A stretch of 64,000 nucleotides of DNA from Bacteroides ovatus (GTDB taxonomy: Bacteria > Bacteroidota > Bacteroidia > Bacteroidales > Bacteroidaceae), in the NCBI RefSeq assembly GCF_001314995.1, contig NZ_CP012938.1, positions 1,364,001 to 1,428,000 of the forward strand. Reading direction: 5' to 3'. The translations under genes were made by a program, and so were the position numbers. Below are positions 9,269-17,393 of this stretch, one piece after another. The stretch's first letter is position 1. The number at the start of each line of letters is the position of its first letter. The notes under the pieces are model-generated. The model saw nothing but the letters and a program-made list of their open reading frames with translations, ran no database searches and was not told the DNA's origin.

Positions 9269-9338
9269 CCCCTCTTTCAAGGAGGAAGAGATTAAAACCT
9301 CTTATTTATAAACAAAATCCCATTCATAACGAACTAAA

Positions 9339-9375
9339 AAATCCCCACTAACTCTAAACGAATTAGCGGGGATTT
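9339..9375. terminator. Bidirectional intrinsic terminator
   Basis: AAATCCCCACTAA (9339-9351) pairs with TTAGCGGGGATTT (9363-9375) with one mismatch. It sits between the convergent barrel and DUF4293 genes. Confidence 0.8.
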
Positions 9376-9400
9376 CTATTTCTGGGGACTTTAGTCCTTT

Positions 9401-9844
9401 TTATCGCAATCTATCCGCAGCTTTTACCATCACCTCATCCCGTCCGATAGCACGGATAGCCAGTATATTCAGGATGATGGAAACAAGCGGCAAACACAAT
9501 GCCCAGCCTATACGGAACATATTTTCATCATTCTTCAATGCAAAATAAAAAGCAAGGGCAGCAATGTAATAACCTACTAATAATAAGCTATTGAAAATTG
9601 TCATGCGAATCTGCAACATACGGTTCTTATATAAAAAGATAGTTGCCACAGCCACGATGGTGCTAACCATCAGAATTCCGAACAAGCCCCATGTAGACTG
9701 AATAGCACCGTTTACTTCCAATCCTAATGCCTTAAAAGGATGTTCTCCCATTGCATCAATGAAGTAGCCCATCGGCAAACACATGGCTGTAATCAGCAAT
9801 CCTACAACAATCAATAAATAAACAGTTTGAATTCGTTGAATCAT
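9401..9844 (-). CDS. DUF4293-family four-helix membrane protein
   Basis: A 147-residue protein read from ATG 9844 (MIQRIQTVYLLIVVGLL). Four hydrophobic helices are evident at about residues 5-25, 50-70, 85-105 and 110-130, with short polar loops. The opening IQRIQT(V/L)YLL is typical of DUF4293, a Bacteroidota-only family of unknown function. It is the last gene of a bamD-rpoZ-DUF4293 row on one strand, a neighbourhood I believe is common in the phylum, so it may be expressed with outer-membrane assembly genes. No function can be given. Confidence 0.8.
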   Translation of the reverse strand: MIQRIQTVYLLIVVGLLITAMCLPMGYFIDAMGEHPFKALGLEVNGAIQSTWGLFGILMVSTIVAVATIFLYKNRMLQIRMTIFNSLLLVGYYIAALAFYFALKNDENMFRIGWALCLPLVSIILNILAIRAIGRDEVMVKAADRLR

Positions 9845-9952
9845 AAGTATTCTAAATAGTAGTTGAGTTAAACAATAATAGCCAAGCAATAAGGAGCAGG
9901 GATCATCATCCCACTTACTACTTGACTATCAAATTCTTCGTCAGAAAATAAA

Positions 9953-10288
9953 TTACTGAAGTTTTTCTTTCTCCTTAGCCGGATTTCTATAATATATTTT
10001 CCCTTCGATGTATTCTTGCGTAGCAATCAAGTCCGGTTTCGGCAATTTCTCATAATAACGAGAAATTTCGATTTGCTCTCTATTTTCAAACACTTCTTCC
10101 AAATTGTCATTGTAAGAAGCAAACTCTGCCAGTTTCTTAGAAAGATCGTTTTTGATTTCTACACTGATCTGATTAGCACGCTTACCAATAATGGCAACTG
10201 TTTCATAAACATTACCTGTATCAGCACAGAGTTCCATCATGTCACGGGTTACTGTTGTAGCAGGAGCATTCGTTTTTTTGTAGTCCAT
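9953..10288 (-). CDS. rpoZ: RNA polymerase omega-subunit family protein
   Basis: A 111-residue protein. MDYKKTNAPATTVTRDMMELCADTGNVYETVAIIGKRA shows the omega pattern, in which a helix containing N-VYE-V-I-KRA binds the beta-prime C-terminal tail. The Bacteroidota version is shorter at the front and carries a Tyr-rich tail (EISRYYEKLPKPDLIATQEYIEGKIYY). Omega helps to fold and assemble RNA polymerase. The gene lies 14 bp after bamD on the same strand. Confidence 0.8.
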   Translation of the reverse strand: MDYKKTNAPATTVTRDMMELCADTGNVYETVAIIGKRANQISVEIKNDLSKKLAEFASYNDNLEEVFENREQIEISRYYEKLPKPDLIATQEYIEGKIYYRNPAKEKEKLQ

Positions 10289-10302
10289 AAATCTATTTAA
10301 AT

Positions 10303-11106
10303 TTAGTCTTTAATTACTTTTTGTGATTCATTGAATATCTTCTCGGCTTCTTTCAAATATTTACTTTCAGGAAATTCATTCTTAAAAGCGTAATATTCAT
10401 CAATCGTTTCGCGGTAACGATCCATCTTCTTGTCTTCAACGCTATAGATAGCCATTTCGTGTCTTGCACGCAGAACCAAAATGGAAAGTTCTTCACGATA
10501 ATCAGTATAAGGATAATCCTTCAATGCATTTTGAGCTGTGATTACACAAGACTCATAGTTATTGCCTAAATAATTACCCAGATTATAATATAGCCTTGCT
10601 GAATAAAGCTCTTTCAAAACCAGCTTATCCTGTAAAGCAAAAATCATATCCTGTGCTTCCTGCTTTTTTGTGCTGTTCGGGAAATACTCCATGAACATCT
10701 GCAACTGCTGGATAGCCTGATAAGTGCTTGACTGATCCAAACGTGGTTCCGGAGTATCCAGGAATAAAGCCTTACCTGCATGGAAACGTGCCAGTTCAGT
10801 AAAAGTACCACGAGGATATGTATTGAAATAGGTGATAAATGTCTGGGCAGCTGTCTGATAATCTTTCTGGTTATAGTAGCTCATTCCCAACATATACAAA
10901 GATTCTTCCGCTTTATCGGTTCCTTTCAGAATGGTTATCAACTCATTCAGCAACGTAGCTGAACGATTATACTGTCCCTTCGCAAAATAGTTTTTGGCGG
11001 CTTCGTACTTGTATTCGTAATCGGTGCTTTTCAGCAATTTATTATACTCCCCACATGATGTAAGAGTAGCCGCCGCAAGCAAAGTTATAATGATATTTTT
11101 CTTCAT
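10303..11106 (-). CDS. bamD: Outer-membrane assembly lipoprotein BamD
   Basis: A 267-residue lipoprotein: the signal peptide ends in the lipobox LTSC at about residues 15-18, so the mature protein is anchored by Cys18. The rest is a row of TPR-like helical repeats (KYEAAKNYFAKGQYNRSATLL, ESLYMLGMSYYNQKDYQTAAQTF), which is the BamD/ComL fold. BamD works with BamA to insert beta-barrels in the outer membrane. It leads the bamD-rpoZ-DUF4293 unit and has a good upstream promoter. Confidence 0.92.
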   Translation of the reverse strand: MKKNIIITLLAAATLTSCGEYNKLLKSTDYEYKYEAAKNYFAKGQYNRSATLLNELITILKGTDKAEESLYMLGMSYYNQKDYQTAAQTFITYFNTYPRGTFTELARFHAGKALFLDTPEPRLDQSSTYQAIQQLQMFMEYFPNSTKKQEAQDMIFALQDKLVLKELYSARLYYNLGNYLGNNYESCVITAQNALKDYPYTDYREELSILVLRARHEMAIYSVEDKKMDRYRETIDEYYAFKNEFPESKYLKEAEKIFNESQKVIKD

Positions 11107-11125
11107 CCTATTTAAAAATAATGCG

Positions 11126-11156
11126 CAAAGTTACTTATTCGCTGGGAATTTAGCAA
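11126..11156 (-). promoter_or_regulatory. bamD promoter
   Basis: On the minus strand TTG (11154-11156) is followed 20 bp later by TAACTTTG (11126-11133), close to the Bacteroidota -33/-7 consensus. The -7 box lies about 20 bp before the ATG. Confidence 0.65.
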
Positions 11157-11267
11157 TTAATCTGTGTTTTTTAATACATAAAAGGCGTTAAACATCGACA
11201 AAAGGAGAGAAAATGACGTCGAATTACAAACGACAAACTATAAACAGCAGATTATAAACGAATCACA

Positions 11268-11346
11268 ATAGTGACGGTATGTGTTCAGGATAGTGACGGT
11301 ATCGTTGGCATATACCGTCGCTATCTTCACCGGATAGCGTCACTAT
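11268..11346. repeat. Nested inverted repeat between bamD and the ACT gene
   Basis: Four copies of a 13-14-bp unit occur in 79 bp. ATAGTGACGGTAT (11268-11280) and GATAGTGACGGTAT (11289-11302) face ATACCGTCGCTATC (11312-11325) and GATAGCGTCACTAT (11333-11346). The inner pair can form a 14-bp stem with one G-T wobble and a 9-nt loop; the outer pair can close around it. This is the only clear structure in the 330-bp gap. It could end the upstream ACT/paaK transcript, but there is no T-run. Confidence 0.7.
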
Positions 11347-11436
11347 ATTTATAGTAAAAACGGTAAGCAATTGCGCTGTCCTTGAATTGGATAACACAAC
11401 TGTTTACCGTTCATTATTCATTGCTCACTGTTATAT

Positions 11437-11862
11437 TTACAGTTTATACAAGTCACTTGCAGCCAGTAAATCGACTTTCTTTTCTTTCAATACCTCGATA
11501 CATTTATCCAGGTTGCTGGGACGAATCACTACGTTTGCAATATGGTTATTGGCAAACGAATACATATATTCAATAAATACGCCCTCTTCTGATAAATATC
11601 CCAGCACTTTTGCCAAAGCACCTGGTATATTGGGACAGCTTATACCTACTACATCAGTCACATTCACTGCAAAATGATTATCTTTTAAAGCTTTGTATGC
11701 TCTATCCGGATCGGATACAATTCCACGCAAAATACCAAAATCAGCATTTTCGGCAATGCACAAGGCAGAAAGATTGATATTTTCTTTCGCCAGCACTTCG
11801 GTCACTTCCGTCAAACGGCCTGACTTATTTTCCAAAAAAATAGAAAGTTGTTTTGCTACCAT
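11437..11862 (-). CDS. Tandem ACT-domain protein
   Basis: A 141-residue protein made of two ACT domains: residues 1-68 (KQLSIFLENKSGRLTEVTEVLAKENINLSAL) and about 69-141 (DVVGISCPNIPGALAKVLGYLSEEGVFIEYMYSF). Each has the beta-alpha-beta start with the xPGxL loop that binds amino acids. The stop of the phenylacetate-CoA ligase gene is 19 bp upstream, so the pair forms an operon, as often seen with paaK-type genes in anaerobes. A role as an amino-acid-sensing partner of the ligase is inferred, not shown. Confidence 0.88.
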   Translation of the reverse strand: MVAKQLSIFLENKSGRLTEVTEVLAKENINLSALCIAENADFGILRGIVSDPDRAYKALKDNHFAVNVTDVVGISCPNIPGALAKVLGYLSEEGVFIEYMYSFANNHIANVVIRPSNLDKCIEVLKEKKVDLLAASDLYKL

Positions 11863-11881
11863 TATCGTAAAGTTTTAAGTA

Positions 11882-13180
11882 TTAAATCTTTCTGTTATCA
11901 ATTACACGTTTCGCTTTACCTACGCTGCGTTCAATGCTGCGAGGCTCTACCAGTTTCACGTTGACTCCCAGTCCGAGTACGCTTTGCAAACGTCCTCCCA
12001 GTTTCTTCTTCAAAGCCAGCATTTTGTTGATCTCATCCGAATAGAATTCCGGACGTACTTCAACCTGGAGTTCCATTGTATCGGTATTGTTTTCACGACC
12101 TACTATCAACAAATAATGCGGTTCAAACTCTTCCATTTCAAGAATGACTGATTCAATCTGCGTCGGGAATACATTCACACCGCGGATAATCAACATATCA
12201 TCACTACGTCCCAAAATACGATCCATACGTACCAATGTACGGCCACAGGAACATTTATCATGATGCAAGGCCGTCAAATCACGCGTACGGTAACGGAGCA
12301 ACGGCATACCCTCTTTGGTCAGATGGGTAAATACCAGTTCGCCCGTTTGACCGGGCTCAACCGGTTGCAACGTATTCGGATCGATGATTTCCGGAAAGTA
12401 ATGGTCTTCATTCAAGTGAGTCCCGTGCTGACATTCGCACTCGTACCCGACACCCGGTCCGGCAATCTCACTCAAGCCATAAATATCGTATGCTTTGATT
12501 CCCAACTTTTCTTCTATCTCATGACGCATATTTTCCGTCCAGGGTTCTGCACCGAAAGCACCGACTTTCAGTTGGAATTCTTCACGCGGCAAACCGGAAT
12601 CTTTGATTGCATCTGCCAGATAAAGCGCATAGGAAGGAGTACAACAAAGCACTGTCGATCCGAAATCATGCATCAAGGTTATCTGTTTTTCCGTGTTACC
12701 ACTGGACATCGGAATAACAGAAGCACCGATATTTTCGGCTCCTGCATGTGCTCCCAATCCGCCCGTGAACAGTCCGTATCCATAAGATACCTGAAAAATA
12801 TCAGAACGCCCCGCTCCATAAGCGGTAAAAGCACGCGATATACATTCCGCCCATGTAGACAAGTCCTTACGGGTATATCCGACAACCGTCGGTTTTCCGG
12901 TTGTTCCGGAAGAAGCATGAATACGTACAATTTGACTCATCGGCACGGCACAAAGTCCGAACGGATAATTATCTCTTAAATCATGTTTCGTGGTAAACGG
13001 CAGTTTTACAATATCATCAATACTATTGATGTCATCGGGAGTAATCCCCATTTCCTGCATCTTCTTTCGATAGAAAGGCGTGTTGTGATAAACGTAATCT
13101 ACAATTTTCTTGAGTCGTATGCTTTGAATCTTGCGAAGACTTTCGCGGTCCATACACTCAATGCTCTCATTCCAAATCAT
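11882..13180 (-). CDS. paaK: Phenylacetate-CoA ligase (adenylate-forming)
   Basis: A 432-residue member of the ANL superfamily. The ATP-binding loop RIHASSGTTGKPTVVGYT lies near residues 90-107, the aromatic-site segment AYGAGRSDIFQVSYGYGLFTGG at about 118-139, the YGLSEIAGPGVGYEC motif near 238, and the hinge RYRTRDL...GRSDDMLIIRGVNVFP at about 300-340. A C-terminal PaaK domain follows. These enzymes activate phenylacetate or other aryl acids to CoA thioesters. In gut anaerobes that lack aerobic phenylacetate degradation, the enzyme may instead salvage aryl or branched-chain acids; the true substrate here is open. It is paired with an ACT protein. Confidence 0.9.
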   Translation of the reverse strand: MIWNESIECMDRESLRKIQSIRLKKIVDYVYHNTPFYRKKMQEMGITPDDINSIDDIVKLPFTTKHDLRDNYPFGLCAVPMSQIVRIHASSGTTGKPTVVGYTRKDLSTWAECISRAFTAYGAGRSDIFQVSYGYGLFTGGLGAHAGAENIGASVIPMSSGNTEKQITLMHDFGSTVLCCTPSYALYLADAIKDSGLPREEFQLKVGAFGAEPWTENMRHEIEEKLGIKAYDIYGLSEIAGPGVGYECECQHGTHLNEDHYFPEIIDPNTLQPVEPGQTGELVFTHLTKEGMPLLRYRTRDLTALHHDKCSCGRTLVRMDRILGRSDDMLIIRGVNVFPTQIESVILEMEEFEPHYLLIVGRENNTDTMELQVEVRPEFYSDEINKMLALKKKLGGRLQSVLGLGVNVKLVEPRSIERSVGKAKRVIDNRKI

Positions 13181-13315
13181 GTGTTTCTGGTATTACTAGT
13201 TGTATGAATCTGTTTTTTGATATTAATATGTTGCAAAGTAAAGGATTTATTTGGAAAAATGATTTGTTATCTCGATTATTTTACCGAATATTGCTCCACT
13301 TTTTAGGATTTAACT

Positions 13316-15346
13316 ATGAATTATGAACTAACATCAGCTTATAAACCTACCGGAGATCAGCCGGAAGCTATAGCACAACTTACTGAAGGGGTACTTCAGG
13401 GAGTTCCCGCACAGACTTTATTGGGAGTGACCGGGTCGGGAAAAACATTTACCATTGCCAATGTGATCGCCAATATCAATAAACCCACGTTGATTTTGAG
13501 CCATAACAAAACACTGGCTGCCCAGCTCTATAGTGAGTTTAAAGGATTTTTCCCCAATAATGCGGTAGAATATTACGTTTCTTACTATGATTATTACCAG
13601 CCGGAAGCTTATCTGCCGAACAGTGATACATATATAGAGAAGGATCTCGCCATCAATGACGAAATCGACAAGCTCCGGCTCTCTGCCACTTCCGCCCTAC
13701 TCTCCGGAAGAAAAGACGTGGTAGTGGTTTCTTCCGTATCTTGTATCTACGGTATGGGAAATCCTTCGGACTTCTACAAAAATGTCATCGAAATAGAACG
13801 GGGACGGATGATAGACCGCAATGTGTTTCTACGTCGTTTGGTAGACAGTTTGTATGTCCGCAATGATATCGACTTGAACCGTGGAAATTTCCGGGTCAAG
13901 GGCGACACAGTGGATATTTATCTGGCTTATACCGACAACCTGCTCCGTGTCACCTTTTGGGGGGATGAGATTGACGGCATCGAAGAGGTAGATCCTATCA
14001 CAGGAGTCACTATCGCACCATTTGACGCCTATAAGATTTATCCGGCCAACCTGTTCATGACTACCAAAGAGGCTACTCTCCGTGCTATTCATGAAATAGA
14101 GGATGATCTAACCAAGCAAGTAGCTTTCTTCGAATCTATCGGCAAAGAATACGAGGCCAAACGATTGTATGAGCGAGTAACTTACGATATGGAAATGATC
14201 CGGGAATTGGGACATTGTTCCGGAATTGAGAATTATTCCCGTTATTTTGACGGCCGTGCTGCCGGTACCCGCCCCTATTGTTTGCTCGATTTCTTTCCGG
14301 ATGATTTCCTGATCGTTATCGACGAAAGCCACGTAAGCGTACCCCAAATCCGTGCAATGTATGGAGGAGACCGTGCGCGAAAAATCAATCTTGTGGAATA
14401 TGGTTTTCGATTGCCTGCCGCTATGGACAACCGTCCATTGAAATTTGAAGAGTTTCAGGAGATGGCAAAACAAGTAATCTACGTCAGTGCTACACCGGCG
14501 GATTATGAATTGATTCAGTCGGAAGGAATTGTCGTGGAACAGGTGATTCGTCCTACCGGTCTGCTTGATCCTATCATCGAAGTACGTCCGAGTCTCAATC
14601 AGATTGACGATTTAATGGAAGAAATCCAGCTCCGTATTGAAAAGGAAGAACGCGTACTCGTCACTACACTAACCAAACGAATGGCAGAAGAACTGGCAGA
14701 ATATCTTCTTAATAATAATGTGAGATGTACCTATATCCATAGTGATGTCGACACACTGGAACGTGTGAAGATTATGGATGATCTCCGTCAAGGAGTTTAT
14801 GACGTACTTATCGGGGTCAACCTGCTTCGTGAGGGTCTCGACCTTCCGGAAGTGTCTCTCGTCGCTATTCTCGATGCAGACAAAGAAGGATTCCTCCGCT
14901 CCCACCGTTCGTTGACACAAACTGCGGGACGTGCCGCGCGTAATGTGAACGGTAAGGTAATCATGTATGCTGATAAGATGACGGATAGTATGAAACTGAC
15001 GATTGATGAAACGAACCGTCGCCGCGAAAAGCAGTTGGCATACAATGAGGCAAACGGAATTACCCCGCAACAGATTAAAAAGGCCAGAAACTTGTCTGTA
15101 TTCGGTAATGCAAAAGAGGCAGATGAGCTGTTGAAAGAAAGACATGCTTATGTAGAACCTTCTACTCCGAATATCGCAGCAGATCCGATAGTGCAGTATA
15201 TGAGTAAAGCGCAGATGGAAAAGAGTATCGAGCGTACCCGCAAACTGATGCAGGAAGCAGCCAAGAAACTTGAATTTATCGAAGCCGCACAATATCGTGA
15301 CGAATTATTGAAACTGGAGGACTTGATGAAAGAGAAATGGGGATAA
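13316..15346 (+). CDS. uvrB: Excinuclease ABC subunit B
   Basis: A 676-residue damage-verifying helicase-like protein. Helicase motifs appear in order: Walker A GVTGSGKTFT (residues 39-48), the beta-hairpin YYVSYYDYYQPEAYLP (about 85-100) that probes the lesion, the DExH box DESHVSVPQ near 340, VSATPADYE near 390, and motif VI HRSLTQTAGRAARN near 530. The C-terminal UVR coiled coil (EAAKKLEFIEAAQYRDELLKLE, about 645-666) binds UvrC. AGGA lies 8 nt before the ATG. It is divergent from paaK and stands alone. Confidence 0.97.
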   Translation: MNYELTSAYKPTGDQPEAIAQLTEGVLQGVPAQTLLGVTGSGKTFTIANVIANINKPTLILSHNKTLAAQLYSEFKGFFPNNAVEYYVSYYDYYQPEAYLPNSDTYIEKDLAINDEIDKLRLSATSALLSGRKDVVVVSSVSCIYGMGNPSDFYKNVIEIERGRMIDRNVFLRRLVDSLYVRNDIDLNRGNFRVKGDTVDIYLAYTDNLLRVTFWGDEIDGIEEVDPITGVTIAPFDAYKIYPANLFMTTKEATLRAIHEIEDDLTKQVAFFESIGKEYEAKRLYERVTYDMEMIRELGHCSGIENYSRYFDGRAAGTRPYCLLDFFPDDFLIVIDESHVSVPQIRAMYGGDRARKINLVEYGFRLPAAMDNRPLKFEEFQEMAKQVIYVSATPADYELIQSEGIVVEQVIRPTGLLDPIIEVRPSLNQIDDLMEEIQLRIEKEERVLVTTLTKRMAEELAEYLLNNNVRCTYIHSDVDTLERVKIMDDLRQGVYDVLIGVNLLREGLDLPEVSLVAILDADKEGFLRSHRSLTQTAGRAARNVNGKVIMYADKMTDSMKLTIDETNRRREKQLAYNEANGITPQQIKKARNLSVFGNAKEADELLKERHAYVEPSTPNIAADPIVQYMSKAQMEKSIERTRKLMQEAAKKLEFIEAAQYRDELLKLEDLMKEKWG

Positions 15347-15487
15347 AATTTCCCCATTGTTCACCTATTATAGCCTGATTGTTAAGGGCTGAAACTCTTA
15401 ACAAACCTGTAACTTCGCATTTAGTCTATTAATTAGTGTTATAAAAACACCAATTAAGGGCTGATAATTTGCAAAGTTACCGGAATC
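15347..15487. other. Gap after uvrB with weak hairpins
   Basis: TGTTAAG/CTTAACA (15380-15386 with 15397-15403) may form a short stem, and the phrase TTAAGGGCTGA occurs twice (15382 and 15455). No gene was seen. The promoter of the first small-RNA unit begins at the right end. Confidence 0.4.
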
Positions 15488-15566
15488 CCGTATCTTTGCA
15501 CTGTGTTTTTCATAGTATTAGATTTAAGGTTAACAAAGGTTGGAGCAAGGCGTTGCTCCTTTTTTT
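15468..15566 (+). ncRNA. Small-RNA-like transcription unit, copy 1
   Basis: A textbook Bacteroidota promoter, TTTG (15468-15471), 19 bp, TATCTTTG (15491-15498), is followed about 45 bp later by an intrinsic terminator: GGAGCAA (15542-15548), loop GGCG, TTGCTCC (15553-15559) and seven Ts (15560-15566). The predicted transcript runs from about 15503 to 15566, roughly 60 nt, too short for a normal protein. The 88 bp at 15488-15575 recur without a mismatch at 17248-17335. A GTG-started frame crosses the terminator, but its tail differs between copies, so RNA is the better reading. Its target is unknown. Promoter and terminator are seen; expression is inferred. Confidence 0.65.
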
Positions 15567-15642
15567 ATGTCTATACGTCACCTTCAATGAAAAATATAAA
15601 ATTGAAAAGACATAATGTACCACTCTCTAAAGCATAAATTAA

Positions 15643-15702
15643 GGAGGATTGCAGATATAGACTGATCGTTCATTACGACTGAATCTATTCATGCAATCCT
15701 CC
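15643..15702 (-). terminator. Long hairpin after the SGNH hydrolase gene
   Basis: GGAGGATTGCA (15643-15653) pairs exactly with TGCAATCCTCC (15692-15702); the stem continues with mismatches through ATAGA/TCTAT. It lies 44 bp past the hydrolase stop. On the minus strand it is followed by TTAATTT, so a terminator role is likely, though the 38-nt loop is large. Confidence 0.55.
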
Positions 15703-15745
15703 CATTTCTTATAGTTGGATTATTCCTACTTCAAGCGATGATAAA

Positions 15746-16450
15746 TCAAAGAGCCTTCTCTATGGCATTTTTAATCAACGGTTCCATAATATCATACCCT
15801 TCGCTCGTTGGGTGAACTCCATCTTTAGTATATTGAGGATTCAAGGCCTGATTTTCGTCAACCACCATTGCCTTGTAATAATTAACAAACGGAATTTTAT
15901 TTGCTCTTGCATAAGCCTCTATCCGGTCATTTAAAGATTTAATTTTCTGCGGAACATCTTTTATTTCCATTCTCCACTTAAATGCAGCAGCAGGCAATAC
16001 GGAAGTCAAAATTACTTTTATTTTATTTGCTTTTGCCAGTTCCGCCATAGAAACAATGTTTCCGAATGTATAATCTTCATTATACGCTTGTGTATTTTCA
16101 GCGACATCATTTGTTCCAGCATTAATCACCACTAAAGCAGGAGAAAGATTAATCACATCTTCCCGGAACCGTAACAAGAATTGATAGGAAGTCTGCCCAC
16201 TGATTCCACGGCCAATGTAACCATTTGATTTGAAAAAATCCGGATGAGTCCTTACCCATCCTTCCGTAATGGAATTTCCCATAAAAATAACCCGTTTGTC
16301 TTTCTTTGTCGCTTGTGGAAGTGCAGCATTTTCTTTTGAATAACGACGTAGATTAGCAAAATCATTTTTCTGCGCATAGCTTTCTCCTATCGAGAAACTC
16401 AAGCAAACAACAGCCAATAATATCCATTGGCCCCATCTTCTTTTATTCAT
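15746..16450 (-). CDS. Exported SGNH/GDSL-type esterase
   Basis: A 234-residue protein with a signal peptide ending near residue 26 (ESYAQ). The four SGNH blocks are visible: block I FMGNSITEGW (about 55-64, nucleophile Ser59), block II GRGISGQTSYQ (Gly), block III VINAGTNDVAE (Asn), and block V KDGVHPTSEGY with the catalytic Asp and His. Exported Bacteroides proteins of this type usually remove acetyl or other esters from carbohydrates, or act on phospholipids; the substrate is not known. It stands alone, flanked on both sides by identical small-RNA-like units. Confidence 0.88.
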   Translation of the reverse strand: MNKRRWGQWILLAVVCLSFSIGESYAQKNDFANLRRYSKENAALPQATKKDKRVIFMGNSITEGWVRTHPDFFKSNGYIGRGISGQTSYQFLLRFREDVINLSPALVVINAGTNDVAENTQAYNEDYTFGNIVSMAELAKANKIKVILTSVLPAAAFKWRMEIKDVPQKIKSLNDRIEAYARANKIPFVNYYKAMVVDENQALNPQYTKDGVHPTSEGYDIMEPLIKNAIEKAL

Positions 16451-16485
16451 GTTTATATTAAGTATTAGTAATATTATATTTCATG

Positions 16486-16493
16486 CAAAGATA
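16486..16493 (-). promoter_or_regulatory. -7 promoter element of the SGNH hydrolase
   Basis: The minus strand reads TATCTTTG, an exact TAnnTTTG match 36 bp before the ATG. No -33 motif at the usual distance. Confidence 0.5.
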
Positions 16494-16637
16494 AAAAGAA
16501 AAGCGATGCACTATACTTTGTATGGCCATTTTTTGTGCATTTCCATGCCATAATGTGCTGATAAATGTCAGACGGGAGAGATTTTTTCTGCATATTTGTT
16601 ATTGTTTTCAGTTTTCCTGCAAAAATACGCCATACGC

Positions 16638-16812
16638 GGGGAGCTTCTAAACTCATCGGTTCTTTTCAGTTGGTTTCGGTTCTAAATAGTCATATACGTT
16701 CGCATATTAATAACCTTTCTTTGGGGAAGCAAAAGTTAGAGGCTCCATTTACTTGAAACAAAGCCTCTGAATGTATCAAACGGAGGCTCTGCCGCATGAG
16801 TTTAGAGCCTCC
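16638..16812. repeat. GAGGCTC-type repeat cluster
   Basis: Within 175 bp the phrase GAGGCTC/GAGCCTC recurs in both directions. TTAGAGGCT (16736-16744) pairs with AGCCTCTGA (16762-16770) with one mismatch, and GGAGGCTC (16782-16789) pairs perfectly with GAGCCTCC (16805-16812). TTAGAGgCTCCATTT and TTAGAGcCTCCATTT form a direct repeat 66 bp apart. A diverged inverted copy with CTAAACTCAT lies at 16638-16659. No coding frame covers it. It looks like a decayed non-autonomous repeat or a structured RNA. Confidence 0.5.
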
Positions 16813-17227
16813 ATTTGGGGGATAAAAAAGCGCCTTTTTGCCGAACGCATAGTGGAACGCTCTCCAAAGGCAGATAACTCGCTATATGGCAGCCGGTTAC
16901 ACCTACCTAAAAAAGTCCCCCTTGAACACTTACCGGTATTATTATAAATATATAAATAATAAACTATATATTAAAATATATAGTTCGATTTTTCTATTTT
17001 TTGAATCTTTATAACGCAAATCGCATGTGCTAAAATTTATTTGTAGCTTTGCTTTTTTCGAATAAATTCAGCTGTTAAATCAGTTCATAGTAATTATTAA
17101 AAAAGTTGATGAAGAAAGAAGAATGGAGCATCCACATTTGTCTATCGCCCAAAACATCGAATAACCGTTAAGGCGAAGGTACTTTTTCTTAATCAATGTT
17201 ATATAACATACGTTTTTTCTTGGATTA
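16813..17227. other. AT-rich non-coding stretch with palindrome and stray promoter motif
   Basis: It contains a perfect 10-bp-arm palindrome, AACTATATAT/ATATATAGTT (16962-16971 with 16976-16985), and a TAGCTTTG -7-like box (17044-17051). A 20-codon frame from ATG 17108 to the stop at 17168-17170 (MKKEEWSIHICLSPKTSNNR) has no convincing ribosome site and may be chance. Nothing else was recognised. Confidence 0.4.
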
Positions 17228-17326
17228 TTTGCTAATTTCACGATAGTCCGTATCTTTGCACTGTGTTTTTCATAGTATTAGATTTAAGGTTAACAAAGGT
17301 TGGAGCAAGGCGTTGCTCCTTTTTTT
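17228..17326 (+). ncRNA. Small-RNA-like transcription unit, copy 2
   Basis: Same design as the unit at 15468-15566: TTTG (17228-17231), 19 bp, TATCTTTG (17251-17258), then the GGAGCAA/TTGCTCC hairpin and seven Ts (17320-17326). The 88 bp from 17248 to 17335 are identical to copy 1. The DNA between the -33 and -7 boxes differs, yet spacing and boxes are kept, which suggests the promoter is under selection. Predicted transcript about 17263-17326. Confidence 0.65.
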
Positions 17327-17338
17327 ATGTCTATATGC

Positions 17339-17368
17339 TTGATTTCCTAAAAAAGAATGGTATTTTTG
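17339..17368 (+). promoter_or_regulatory. Promoter of the SanA-type gene
   Basis: TTG (17339-17341), 19 bp, TATTTTTG (17361-17368): both boxes fit the Bacteroidota consensus, 25 bp before the ATG and just after the terminator of the second small-RNA unit. Confidence 0.6.
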
Positions 17369-17393
17369 TGAAGTCACAATTATTATCCGAAAC

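Noticed and set aside
12260..12979. 239-codon frame antisense to paaK
   Set aside because: Mirror of a strongly conserved enzyme gene; the peptide is rich in Arg/Ser/Cys with no recognisable fold.
15503..15600. GTG-started frame across the small-RNA terminator
   Set aside because: It reads through a strong intrinsic terminator, has no ribosome site, and its tail differs completely between the two copies.
16451..17393. Insertion sequence around the duplicated 88-bp units
   Set aside because: No transposase frame, no terminal inverted repeats around the block and no target duplication could be seen.
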